59,267 nucleotides of DNA from Bifidobacterium breve. Its GTDB lineage: Bacteria; Myxococcota_A; UBA796; SXON01. Location: contig CALQBK020000007.1 in assembly GCA_943328795.2 (NCBI GenBank), positions 1 to 59,267 of the forward strand, read 5' to 3'. Below, piece by piece: positions 15,853-23,695 of this stretch (position 1 is the first letter of the stretch; each line of letters opens with the position of its first letter). The notes under the pieces were generated by a model that searched no databases, was not told the DNA's origin, and worked only from the letters and a program-made list of their open reading frames with translations. Position numbers and translations under genes: made by a program.

Positions 15853-16779
15853 TCAGATCACGGTGCACTGCCCGGCATCGGCCGCGGCGTAGCCATCGTC
15901 CGAGCCGAGGCCGGGGCAGCTGTCGCCGCCGCCGTCGCAGTACAGCCAGGACGCGCCGTCGTCGGCCGTGGCGCGCACCGCGTAGTCGTAGGCGCCGGGC
16001 GTCGACGGCGCGGTGAACGTGCCCCCGTACTCGTCGTTCGCCAAGTCGCCTGGGCTCAGCCCGTCCTTGTCGGCGTTGTAGGTCATCTCGGTCCAGGTCC
16101 AGGCGCCCGTCTCCGGGTCGGTCGCGTCGCCGCCGACGCCGACCTGGAGCCGAACGCCGGCGCCCTGCCCTGCCCCCGAGGTCACGGCTGCGAGGTACAC
16201 CCAGCCGTACACGGCCTCCGACGTCGCGCCGGCCGACGTCGTCATCGAGCACGGGAACTGGATGTGGCAGTAGTCGACGAACACGGGGACGGTGGCGGTG
16301 TCGTCCCCGCCGGAGTCCCCGGAGTCGCCCGAGTCCGCCGTGTCCCCCGAGTCGACCGAGTCGCTCGTGTCAGCCGAGTCGCCGGTCTCGTCGGTGTCGT
16401 ACCCCGTGTCGGCCGGGAGGTAGGTGAACGGGGTGGTCGCGCTCGCGCTCCCCTCGACGACGGACACGTCCACCGTGCCGGGGCTCCCGGGCGGCGTGAT
16501 GCACACGAGCTCGGTGTCCGACAGGTAGGTGAGCGAAGCGCAGCTCGCGCCCCCCACCGTCGCGGTGCTGGCGTCCGAGAAGCCGCTGCCCGTGAGCCGC
16601 ACCGTCGTCCCCCCGCTCGCCGGGCCGCTCGAGGGCTCGGCCGCGGCGATCTGCAACCCGCTTGTCGGGCCCGAGTCGTCCGCCCCGAGGTCGGTCGCGT
16701 GGAACGGCTGGGGCTGGCAGCCCACCGCCAGCGCCAGCGGGGTCATGCCAAGGAAAATGCGCGCCGCAGTCGATGCCAT
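15853..16779 (-). CDS. Lipoprotein with IPT/TIG domain and Asp-Ser/Thr linker
   Basis: The signal ends at LALAVGC (Cys21). Residues about 45-125 form an IPT/TIG immunoglobulin-like domain (PSSGPASGGTTVRLTGSGF). A linker of about 45 residues made mostly of Asp, Ser, Thr and Gly follows (DSGDTADSGDSGDSGGDD). The C-terminal domain of about 140 residues begins DYCHIQFPCSM and includes TWTEMTYNADKDG, NDEYGGTF and YDYAVRATADDGASW. That module occurs in several secreted bacterial proteins, but I cannot name a function. It is divergent from the VCBS-repeat protein at 16825, with 45 bp between the two starts. GGAG precedes the ATG on the minus strand. Confidence 0.75.
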   Translation of the reverse strand: MASTAARIFLGMTPLALAVGCQPQPFHATDLGADDSGPTSGLQIAAAEPSSGPASGGTTVRLTGSGFSDASTATVGGASCASLTYLSDTELVCITPPGSPGTVDVSVVEGSASATTPFTYLPADTGYDTDETGDSADTSDSVDSGDTADSGDSGDSGGDDTATVPVFVDYCHIQFPCSMTTSAGATSEAVYGWVYLAAVTSGAGQGAGVRLQVGVGGDATDPETGAWTWTEMTYNADKDGLSPGDLANDEYGGTFTAPSTPGAYDYAVRATADDGASWLYCDGGGDSCPGLGSDDGYAAADAGQCTVI

Positions 16780-16800
16780 CGGGGAGACTCCACGGAACAG

Positions 16801-16806
16801 ATTATC
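16801..16806. promoter_or_regulatory. Shared -10-like box between divergent secreted-protein genes
   Basis: On the minus strand this is GATAAT with 23 nt from the TA to the ATG at 16779. On the plus strand it reads ATTATC with 20 nt from the TA to the ATG at 16825. Both leaders contain GGAG. The same six bases could serve both directions. Confidence 0.35.
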
Positions 16807-16824
16807 TCCGAAAGCGGAGCGACC

Positions 16825-18660
16825 ATGACCTACTTGCGCCTCTTCGCCCGCCTCTCCGTCCTCGGGCCGCTCGCCTTGGCCGGGTGCTCGGGAAACCCAG
16901 TCGGCTCCGCGCCCCCGGAGACCTGCACGTCGGCTGCCACGGAGTGGGACGGCGGCGCGGCGTTCGTGGAGGGCACGGACGCCTGGGGCTTAGCCGCGGT
17001 CACCGGCGTGCACTACGCGGCGGGCGACCTGGACGGCGACGGGTACCCCGACTTGATCGTCACGGAGGGCACGACGAACGCGCGGGACGAGTACCCGGAC
17101 GTGAGGCAGCGGTTCGTGATGATGAACCGCGAGGGCGACAGCGGCGGCCGGCAGTTCGTCGACGAGACCGAAGCGAGCGGCCTGCTGGTCGCCCGGGACG
17201 GCAACACCACCGGCACCTCCCACAACTTCTACATCGAGGGCGACGTCGACAACGACGGCGACATGGACCTCTACGCCGGCCGCTACTACGACGCTGGATC
17301 GGCCGACGCGACGGGGGACTGCTCCGAGATCTACCTGAACGACGGCGCCGGGCACTTCACGCTCGCGCCCTCGAGCGACGTGTGCATCCCGGAGGGGTAC
17401 CCCACGAGCGCGGCGGCGTTCACGGACTACGACGGCGACGGCAACCTGGACCTGTGGGTCACCGGGTGGTACTTGACCTACGGCGTGAGCAACGAGGCCG
17501 CCCAGGCCCAGCTCTACCGTGGCAACGGCGATGGCACCTTCACCGAGGTCACCGAGTCGGTCGGGCTCAAGCTCAAGTCCGGCAACTCGAGCAGCTACCT
17601 GAACCACGACACCCGCCGGCCAAGCTACGGCGCGACGGCGTGCGACGTGAACGGGGACGCGCAGCCGGACCTGATCTCTTCGGACTACGGCCGCTCGTGG
17701 AACCAGCTCTGGCGCAACGACGGGGGGGCGTTCACGGAGATCGCGGAGGAGGCCCACTTCGATGCCGACACCGACCTGGACTACTCGGACAACCTGATGT
17801 ACGCCTGCTACTGCGGGACGCACGCGTGCGACGTCACGCCCACCGTCGACTGCGACGGCGCGTTCCCGGACACCTACTGGAGCCCGGGGTACGACGACCA
17901 GCCCGCGCGCCTGGCCGGCAACTCGTTCACCACCGTCTGCGCGGACATCGACAACGACGGCGACAACGACCTGTACACTGCGGAGATCGCGCACAAGTGG
18001 GCGGGGGACTCGGCCGACCGCACGCAGCTGTTGCTGAACGACGGCACCGGGGTGTTCGACCGCATCGACAACGACACGAACGGGCTCGCGCGGAAGCGCC
18101 CGAACCTGTCCGACTGGAACGAGGGCGACCTGTTCGCAGGGTTCTTGGACTTCGACAACGACGGCTGGCGCGACATCCTCTTGGTGCAGTCCGACTACGA
18201 GGACACCCACATGTGGCTGTGGCACCAGCTCAGCGCGGGGCAGTTCGAGGAGGTCTCGGACGCGACGGGCATGAACCAGCCGTGGCCGAGCGGCCTGGCG
18301 GTCGCGGACTTCGACCTGGACGGCGACCTCGACGTGGTGACCGGGTCGTCGACGGCGCGGTCCGGCACGCCGTGGACGACGCACATGACCCACCTCTACG
18401 AGAACCAACAGGGCGGCAACTACGTGCGGTTCGTGGGCTTGCCGATCGGCGCCAAGGTCGAGATCGAGGCCGGCGGGCAGTACCAAGTGGCGGAGGTGAA
18501 CGGCGGCTACGGCACGTTCGGGATCGTCAGCGACACGGTCGCGCAGCTCGGGCTCGGGGACGTGTGCATGGTGGACACGGTGACCGTCACGCTGCCCGGG
18601 GGGGAGTCACACAGCTTCGAGGGGAAGGCCGGCAACCAGGCGGTGCGCTTGGACTGGTAA
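16825..18660 (+). CDS. VCBS/FG-GAP repeat lipoprotein (ASPIC/UnbV-type tail)
   Basis: The signal ends at LALAGCSG (Cys21), so the protein should be lipid-anchored. The 611-residue chain is dominated by calcium-binding FG-GAP/VCBS blades with DxDGDG-type loops: GDLDGDGYPDLIV, GDVDNDGDMDLYAG, TDYDGDGNLDLWVTG, CDVNGDAQPDLISSDYG, ADIDNDGDNDLYTAE, LDFDNDGWRDILLVQ and ADFDLDGDLDVVTGSS. They form a beta-propeller. The C-terminus has an ASPIC/UnbV-like end (GAKVEIEAGGQYQ, AQLGLGDVCMVDTVTVTLPG). Such proteins are extracellular adhesin-like or scaffold proteins, and the ligand is unknown. SD GCGGAG stands 5 nt before the ATG. Confidence 0.88.
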   Translation: MTYLRLFARLSVLGPLALAGCSGNPVGSAPPETCTSAATEWDGGAAFVEGTDAWGLAAVTGVHYAAGDLDGDGYPDLIVTEGTTNARDEYPDVRQRFVMMNREGDSGGRQFVDETEASGLLVARDGNTTGTSHNFYIEGDVDNDGDMDLYAGRYYDAGSADATGDCSEIYLNDGAGHFTLAPSSDVCIPEGYPTSAAAFTDYDGDGNLDLWVTGWYLTYGVSNEAAQAQLYRGNGDGTFTEVTESVGLKLKSGNSSSYLNHDTRRPSYGATACDVNGDAQPDLISSDYGRSWNQLWRNDGGAFTEIAEEAHFDADTDLDYSDNLMYACYCGTHACDVTPTVDCDGAFPDTYWSPGYDDQPARLAGNSFTTVCADIDNDGDNDLYTAEIAHKWAGDSADRTQLLLNDGTGVFDRIDNDTNGLARKRPNLSDWNEGDLFAGFLDFDNDGWRDILLVQSDYEDTHMWLWHQLSAGQFEEVSDATGMNQPWPSGLAVADFDLDGDLDVVTGSSTARSGTPWTTHMTHLYENQQGGNYVRFVGLPIGAKVEIEAGGQYQVAEVNGGYGTFGIVSDTVAQLGLGDVCMVDTVTVTLPGGESHSFEGKAGNQAVRLDW

Positions 18661-18662
18661 GA

Positions 18663-18713
18663 AGCCCCGGGGACGTCCGGCGGCAGCTCCGCGCGGGAAC
18701 CCCGGTCGGGGCT
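18663..18713. terminator. Long-loop inverted repeat between convergent genes
   Basis: AGCCCCG (18663-18669) is the complement of CGGGGCT (18707-18713), and smaller GC stems are possible in the 37-nt loop. It lies between the stops of the VCBS gene and the HlyD-like gene. There is no T-tract, so it is a weak candidate. Confidence 0.25.
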
Positions 18714-19833
18714 ACTTGGCGGGGGTGGCCGGGCTCGCGGGGGCGGCCGGGGCTGCGGGGGCGCTCGCGTCGCTGACCGAGGCGCCGTCGCTCAAGGCCT
18801 CGTTGCCGCGGACCACCACCGTGTCCCCGGGGTTCAGCGGGCCCTCGACGACGAGCTGATCACCGAGATCCCAGCGCACGGCGACGGGGACGCGGGTGGC
18901 CTTGCCGTCCCGGGGGACGAACACGGCCCCGCCGGTGAGGGCGTCGCGCGGGACAGACACCGCGGCGTCCGCGTGCCCGATGACGAGGTGGGCCGGGACC
19001 ACCGCGCCCGGGAGCAGCCAGTCCGGGGGGCTCGCGACCAGCACCCGCACGCGCTGGGTGCGGGCGGACGTGAGCCCGGGCACGACGCCCGCGACGGTCC
19101 CGTCGACCGAGTCGGGAGCGACGCCGAGGGTGACCGCTTGCCCAACCTCCGCGCCAGCGCGCGGCAAGTCGAGCAGCACCTCGTAGTCCCCGCGCCCAAG
19201 GAGCGTCAGCAGCGGTGTCCCCGCCGAGACGCGCTGCCCACGCACCGCCTGGAGGTCCCGGATGACGCCATCGAACGGGGCGACCAGGCGCGTGCGCTGG
19301 ACCTCGAGCGCGGCGGTCGCGAGGTTGGCCTCGGCGGCCTCGGTGTCAGCCTGTGAAGCGGCGACCGACGCGTCGGCCTCGCGCAGGTCGAGCCGGGCGA
19401 TCTCGGCCTCGGTACCCGAGACGGCGCCACCCGCCTCAGCCGCGACGGACAGCACGCCCGACGACCGCAGCCGGACGCGCTCGCGGGACACGGTGCGGCT
19501 CTCGAGCGAGGCCTTCGACTGCGCGAGGCGCGCCTGGGCGACCTGGAGCGAGATCCGCATCGGGCGGTCGTCGAACTGGACCAACAGGTCGCCGGCCGCG
19601 ACCTTCGAGCCGACCCGCCCGGGCACGAGCGCGATTGTGCCGGTCGTCTCCGCCCCGAGCCGCGCCTCGACCGGCTGTTGGACCTCGCCCACGGCCTCGA
19701 TCACGTTGTCGACGGGCCCGAACACGACGGGGGCGGTCACCACAGGGACCACGTTCCCGCGGGGCGGAGGCGCCGCCGAAGGGCACCCCGTGAGGCATGC
19801 GGCCAGCGCGACGCTCACCCACCCCGCGCGCAT
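18712..19833 (-). CDS. RND-type efflux periplasmic adaptor (HlyD/MFP family) lipoprotein
   Basis: The signal ends at ACLTGCPS (Cys17), the usual lipid anchor of MFP adaptors. The lipoyl-like halves are GTIALVPGRVGSKVAAGDLL and FDGVIRDLQAVRGQRVSAG, separated by a helical hairpin of about 100 residues (ARLAQSKASLESRTVSRERV and onward). A beta-barrel domain follows (VGQAVTLGVAPDSVDGTV) and a membrane-proximal domain at the end. Such adaptors bridge an inner-membrane pump and an outer-membrane channel. No RND pump or TolC-like gene is in the window, which is unusual. The ATG overlaps the pheS stop by 1 bp, so it is co-translated with pheS. The extreme C-terminus is an Ala/Pro-rich tail. Confidence 0.85.
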   Translation of the reverse strand: MRAGWVSVALAACLTGCPSAAPPPRGNVVPVVTAPVVFGPVDNVIEAVGEVQQPVEARLGAETTGTIALVPGRVGSKVAAGDLLVQFDDRPMRISLQVAQARLAQSKASLESRTVSRERVRLRSSGVLSVAAEAGGAVSGTEAEIARLDLREADASVAASQADTEAAEANLATAALEVQRTRLVAPFDGVIRDLQAVRGQRVSAGTPLLTLLGRGDYEVLLDLPRAGAEVGQAVTLGVAPDSVDGTVAGVVPGLTSARTQRVRVLVASPPDWLLPGAVVPAHLVIGHADAAVSVPRDALTGGAVFVPRDGKATRVPVAVRWDLGDQLVVEGPLNPGDTVVVRGNEALSDGASVSDASAPAAPAAPASPATPAK

Positions 19834-20849
19834 CAGAACTGCCGTACGAGCTGCAGCCGCCCGTCGTACAGACGGCGAATGTCATCGATCCCGTACCGCA
19901 TCATCACCATGCGGTCAAAACCCATCCCGAACGCGAAGCCCTGCCACTCGTCGGGGTCCAGGCCGCAGGAAGCGAGCACCTTCGGGTGCACGAGGCCGCC
20001 GGGGATGAGCTCGATGTAGCCGCTGCCCTTGCAGATCGAGCACCCGACGCCGCCGCAGAACACGCACTGCACGTCCAGGTCCAGACCGGGCTCGACGAAC
20101 GGGTAAAACGCGGGCCGGAAGCGGGTCTCGAGCTTTCGCCCCATCAGCTTCTGTACGAGCGTCTCGAGCGTGTGCTTCAGGTGCGCGACGGTCACGTGGC
20201 GGTCGACCAGCAGACCCTCGACCTGGTTGAAGCTGGCGTGGTGCGTGGCGTCGATGGTCTCGTTGCGGAACACGCGGCCCGGCGAGATGACGCGGATGGG
20301 GGGCTTGCGCGTCTGCATCGCGCGGATCTGCACGCTCGACGTGTGGGTGCGCGGGATCTCCCGGCGGTCGGTGTAGAACGTGTCCCAGACGTCGCGCGCG
20401 GGGTGATCCTTCGGGATGTTCAGCGCGTCGAAGTTGTGGAACTCGTCCTCGATCTCGGGGCCGCTAGCCACCTCGAAGCCGAGCCCGGTGAAGTGGTCGA
20501 TCACCTCCTCGAGCAAGACCGTGATCGGGTGCAGCTTGCCCAGCGGGCGGCCGCGGGCAGGGGCCGTCACGTCCACCCAGCCGGCCTGCAGCGCGGCGTC
20601 TTCAGCCTGCCGGTCGAGCTCCGCCCTGCGCGCCTCGAACGCGGTCACCGCGGCGTCCTTCACCGCGTTGATCGCAGCGCCCCGCTCGGCGCGGAGCTCG
20701 GGCGCGAGCGGCCCCAGCGTCTTCATCAGCGCCGTGACCTCCCCCTTCTTGCCGAGCCACTTGAGCCGGAATTCCTCGAGCGCAGCGTGGTCTGGGCACG
20801 CCGCCCCCTCGTCCCGGATCGCGTCAGCCGAAGGCAACCCGCTCTGCAT
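19833..20849 (-). CDS. pheS: Phenylalanine-tRNA ligase alpha subunit
   Basis: The 338-residue protein has the N-terminal coiled-coil region (EEFRLKWLGKKGEVTALM) and the class II core. Motif 2 is GRVFRNETIDATHHASFNQV, where the usual FHQVEG reads FNQVEG. A Cys-rich segment, CVFCGGVGCSICKGSGY, looks like a zinc-knuckle insertion found in some bacterial PheS. Motif 3 is FAFGMGFDRMVMMRYG. It charges tRNA-Phe together with PheT, but pheT is not adjacent, so the usual pheST operon is broken up. Its ATG overlaps the stop of the DsbA-like gene (TGATG) and its own stop overlaps the HlyD-like gene in the same way. Confidence 0.93.
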   Translation of the reverse strand: MQSGLPSADAIRDEGAACPDHAALEEFRLKWLGKKGEVTALMKTLGPLAPELRAERGAAINAVKDAAVTAFEARRAELDRQAEDAALQAGWVDVTAPARGRPLGKLHPITVLLEEVIDHFTGLGFEVASGPEIEDEFHNFDALNIPKDHPARDVWDTFYTDRREIPRTHTSSVQIRAMQTRKPPIRVISPGRVFRNETIDATHHASFNQVEGLLVDRHVTVAHLKHTLETLVQKLMGRKLETRFRPAFYPFVEPGLDLDVQCVFCGGVGCSICKGSGYIELIPGGLVHPKVLASCGLDPDEWQGFAFGMGFDRMVMMRYGIDDIRRLYDGRLQLVRQF

Positions 20850-21949
20850 CAGCCCTTCTTCGCCAGCTCGGCATCGATGATCAGCTTGAACTTCTCGTAG
20901 GGCTGCGCGCCGTTCAGGAAGATGCCGTCGATGAAGAACGCCGGGGTGCCGGACACGCCGGCCGCGGCGCCATCCGCCTGGTCCTTCCGGATCTCCTCGG
21001 CGACCGCCGGGTCCTTCCGGCACGACTCCCACTTCTCCGTGTTCACCAGCGCGTCCTGCGCGGCCTTCTGGATGTCCGCCTCGCTCAGCGCCTTCTGGTT
21101 GCGCATGAACGAGTCGTGGAACTTCCAATACTTGTCCATGCTCTGCTGGGCCGCACAGTTCGCGGCGATCGCGGCCGGGATGGCGTTCTCGTGGAACCCG
21201 AGCGGGAAGTCACGGAACACAAACCGCACCTTGCCGTCGTAGTCCGTGAGCACGCGCTGGACGGTCTCGTTCGCCGCACCACAGTACGGGCACTGGAACT
21301 CGGCGAACTGGATGATGGTGACGGGCGCCGTAGCCAAGCCTTCGCTCGGATCGTCATCCGTCGAGACCGGGATGCGGGGCATGTCGGGGAACGGGAGCGT
21401 GACGTTGACGCCGTACTGTGCGCGCAGCTCGTCCATGAACACCGCGTAGCGCTCGCCCTGCTTCTTCTGGGTGACCGCCTTGACCACGTCCGGGCGGACC
21501 TCCTCGAGCGGGCGGCCGCGGAACTTGCGCTGGAGCTGCTGGTAGGCGTCCTGGATCTCGGGCTCGGTCGGCGCGCTGACCTTGGCCTCGATCTCCTTCT
21601 GCATCAGGTCTTCGACCGTCGTCCCGCGCTTCTTTGCCTCGAGCTCGGCGATCGCCTTGTTGACCTTCTCGTCGACCGCGTTCATCTCGGCGTCGTACCG
21701 GTTCGACAGGTACTCGCCCTGCATCTGCAAGAGGTCGATGTCGATGTCCTTGCGAGCATCGCCGTAGTTGAGCGACCCGCCGTTCCAGCTCGCGACCACG
21801 CCAGCGGCGTCGTTGGCAGCAGGGGCGGTGGCGGCGGCAGGAGCGGGGCCAGCGGGAGCGGCCTTCGCGGGGCCCGAGGGGGACGCGGGTACGGCCGGCG
21901 GGCTGTCGCAGGCGGCGAAGACGAGTGCTGTGAGGAGAAGGAAACGCAT
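20849..21949 (-). CDS. DsbA/thioredoxin-fold lipoprotein with SurA-like N-terminal region
   Basis: The signal ends at LVFAACDS (Cys14), followed by an Ala/Pro-rich spacer of about 40 residues. Residues about 50-165 are helical and charged, resembling the SurA N-terminal or peptidyl-prolyl-isomerase-associated segment (LLQMQGEYLSNRYDAEMNAV). The C-terminal domain is a DsbA-type thioredoxin fold (Thioredoxin_4) with active site FAEFQCPYCGAA and cis-Pro region GVSGTPAFFIDG. It is probably a periplasmic thiol oxidoreductase or disulfide exchanger. SD TTTGGAG precedes the ATG. It leads a three-gene overlapping operon with pheS and an HlyD-like adaptor. Confidence 0.88.
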   Translation of the reverse strand: MRFLLLTALVFAACDSPPAVPASPSGPAKAAPAGPAPAAATAPAANDAAGVVASWNGGSLNYGDARKDIDIDLLQMQGEYLSNRYDAEMNAVDEKVNKAIAELEAKKRGTTVEDLMQKEIEAKVSAPTEPEIQDAYQQLQRKFRGRPLEEVRPDVVKAVTQKKQGERYAVFMDELRAQYGVNVTLPFPDMPRIPVSTDDDPSEGLATAPVTIIQFAEFQCPYCGAANETVQRVLTDYDGKVRFVFRDFPLGFHENAIPAAIAANCAAQQSMDKYWKFHDSFMRNQKALSEADIQKAAQDALVNTEKWESCRKDPAVAEEIRKDQADGAAAGVSGTPAFFIDGIFLNGAQPYEKFKLIIDAELAKKG

Positions 21950-21972
21950 GGTCGCTCCAAAGGGCCCGGGGG

Positions 21973-21978
21973 CGTAAC
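21973..21978 (-). promoter_or_regulatory. Putative extended -10 box of the dsbA-like/pheS operon
   Basis: GTTACG on the minus strand. Twenty-five nt separate the TA from the ATG at 21949, with TTTGGAG in between, so a leader of about 15 nt is predicted. Confidence 0.35.
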
Positions 21979-22025
21979 CGTGCGTCGCAGCACGCGCCTC
22001 ACGCCTACCGCCTTCGCCCGGGCTT

Positions 22026-22031
22026 GATAGC
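22026..22031 (+). promoter_or_regulatory. Putative extended -10 box of lspA
   Basis: GATAGC. Twenty-two nt separate the TA from the GTG at 22052, and CTGGAG lies in the short leader. Confidence 0.4.
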
Positions 22032-22051
22032 CCCCCGAGTCTGGAGCTCTC

Positions 22052-22639
22052 GTGACCCCGAAACTAAAGGTACTCCTCGCCGTCGTCACCGTCAGCCTCG
22101 CGCTGGACCAAGGCAGCAAGTGGCTGGTCAACAAGTACCTGCTCCTGTCTGACGCGAAGATCGTCATCATCAAGAACTGGCTCGAGTTCGTGCACGCCGA
22201 GAACAAGGGCGCGGCATGGAGCACGCTCCAGGACTCTCCGTACCGTCTGTGGGTGTTCGCGATCTTCACGATCGTCGCGGTCACGGCGTTGATCCAGATG
22301 TTCCGCACCCTGGAGAACGACGAGCGGCTGCGGGCGGCCTCCACCGGTCTCATTTTGTCAGGTGCGCTCGGGAACGCCATCGACCGCACGGTCAAGGGCA
22401 GCGTGACCGACTTCATCAAGGTGTTCGCGGGCCAGGGGGACGCGAGGCGCTGGTGCATCCAGCACTTCGGCACGAACGTGTGGCCCATCTGGAACGTCGC
22501 GGACGCCGCGATCGTTGTCGGGGTGATCCTGTTCGCTCTCGAGTACTTCTTCCAGAAGGACAAGGCCGCCGAGAGCGCGGAGGCCGGGCCCAACCCGCTG
22601 AGCAACCCCGAGAACTCGGGGCCGGCGCCGAAGGGGTGA
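22052..22639 (+). CDS. lspA: Lipoprotein signal peptidase (signal peptidase II)
   Basis: The 195-residue inner-membrane aspartic protease removes signal peptides of diacylated prolipoproteins. Four membrane helices are visible. The conserved boxes are DQGSKWLVNKYL near the N-terminus, ENKGAAWS, GALGNAIDR (first catalytic Asp) and WNVADAAIVVG (second catalytic Asp). The Lys/Glu-rich C-terminal tail of about 30 residues is longer than in Escherichia coli. A loop insertion around VFAGQGDARRWCIQHFG extends the periplasmic part. Its presence fits the unusually high number of lipoproteins in this window. The GTG start at 22052 has CTGGAG upstream. Confidence 0.95.
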   Translation: MTPKLKVLLAVVTVSLALDQGSKWLVNKYLLLSDAKIVIIKNWLEFVHAENKGAAWSTLQDSPYRLWVFAIFTIVAVTALIQMFRTLENDERLRAASTGLILSGALGNAIDRTVKGSVTDFIKVFAGQGDARRWCIQHFGTNVWPIWNVADAAIVVGVILFALEYFFQKDKAAESAEAGPNPLSNPENSGPAPKG

Positions 22640-22657
22640 CCGACCCCGCGTTGGCGC

Positions 22658-22663
22658 GTTAGC
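22658..22663 (+). promoter_or_regulatory. Putative extended -10 box of the isocitrate dehydrogenase pair
   Basis: GTTAGC. Twenty-three nt separate the TA from the GTG at 22685, with CCGGAG between. This spacing supports 22685 over the GTG at 22679, which overlaps the GGAG. Confidence 0.4.
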
Positions 22664-22684
22664 CGCGCGGTCTCCGGAGTGACC

Positions 22685-23695
22685 GTGCGATACCGCGTGA
22701 CGCTGCTCGAAGGTGATGGGATCGGTCCCGAGGTGACCGGCGCGACCCGCGAGGTGCTGGCTGCTGCCGGCGCCCCGATTGAGTGGGAGCGCGCCCCCGC
22801 CGGGGGCGAGGCGATGGAGCGCTTCGGCGAGCCGATGCCGCAGGTGACGCTCGACTCGATCCGGCGCAATCGCCTGGGGCTCAAGGGGCCGTTGATGACC
22901 CCGAAGGGCGGCGGATTTCGCTCCGCGAACGTCGCGCTGCGGCAGGCGCTCGACCTGTTCGTGGGCCTGCGCCCCGTGCGTACGCTCCCGAACGTCCCGG
23001 GGGCGTTCCCGGGTGTGGACCTCGTGCTGTTCCGCGAGAACACCGAGGACCTGTACGCAGGGATCGAGCACGAGGTCACGCCGGGCACGGTCGTCTCGGT
23101 GAAGACAAGCACGGATCGCGCGGGCGAGCGCATCGCGCGCTGGGCGTTCGAGTACATGCGCTACCGGGGCCGCCGCACGGTGCACTGCTGCCACAAGGCG
23201 AACATCAACCCGCTCTCCGACGGCGCGTTCCTCGGCGCGTTCCGCCAGGTCGGTGCGGAGTACCCGTACATCCAGCAGAAGGACATCGGGGTCGACTCGC
23301 TGTCCCTGCTCTTGCCGCTCGACCCTTCACAGTTCGACGTGCTGCTGCTCCAGAACCTCTCCGGCGACATCCTGTCCGACCTGTGCGCGGGGCTCGCGGG
23401 CGGGCTCGGGGTGGTGCCCGGCGCGAACATCGGTACCCACGCAGCGGTGTTCGAGGCGGTGCACGGCACGGCGCCGGACATCGCGGGGCAAGGAAAGGCG
23501 AACCCGCTGGCCGTCCTGCTCTCCGCGAACATGCTGCTCGAGTACGTCGGCGAGTGGAAGATCGCGAAGAACATCGAGCAGGCCGTGTGGGCCGTGCTCG
23601 CAGACGGCAAGCACCTCACGGGCGACCTCGGGGGGAAGGCCGGCACTGCCGAGTTCACCCAGGCCATCATCGACAACCTGCCGAGGAGCTCCTGA
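22685..23695 (+). CDS. NAD-type isocitrate dehydrogenase, catalytic-type member of a tandem pair
   Basis: The 336-residue protein belongs to the isocitrate/isopropylmalate dehydrogenase family. The substrate loop is intact (GGGFRSANVALRQALDLF), as are RENTEDLYAGIEHEVTPG, the Lys-bearing HKANINPLSDGAF and the metal-binding NLSGDILSDLCAGLAGG. HGTAPDIAGQGKANP has the Asp-Ile pair typical of NAD+ use, not the Lys-Tyr of NADP+ enzymes. Isocitrate is the likely substrate; homoisocitrate or isopropylmalate are alternatives. I chose GTG 22685 because GGAG lies 5 nt before it. The stop overlaps the ATG of the paralogue by 1 bp, so the two subunits are probably made together. Confidence 0.88.
   Translation: MRYRVTLLEGDGIGPEVTGATREVLAAAGAPIEWERAPAGGEAMERFGEPMPQVTLDSIRRNRLGLKGPLMTPKGGGFRSANVALRQALDLFVGLRPVRTLPNVPGAFPGVDLVLFRENTEDLYAGIEHEVTPGTVVSVKTSTDRAGERIARWAFEYMRYRGRRTVHCCHKANINPLSDGAFLGAFRQVGAEYPYIQQKDIGVDSLSLLLPLDPSQFDVLLLQNLSGDILSDLCAGLAGGLGVVPGANIGTHAAVFEAVHGTAPDIAGQGKANPLAVLLSANMLLEYVGEWKIAKNIEQAVWAVLADGKHLTGDLGGKAGTAEFTQAIIDNLPRSS

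Noticed and set aside
16990-18486. 498-codon minus-strand open frame
   Set aside because: Antisense to the VCBS-repeat gene; the regular GDxDGD coding pattern creates a regular antisense Val/Arg pattern.
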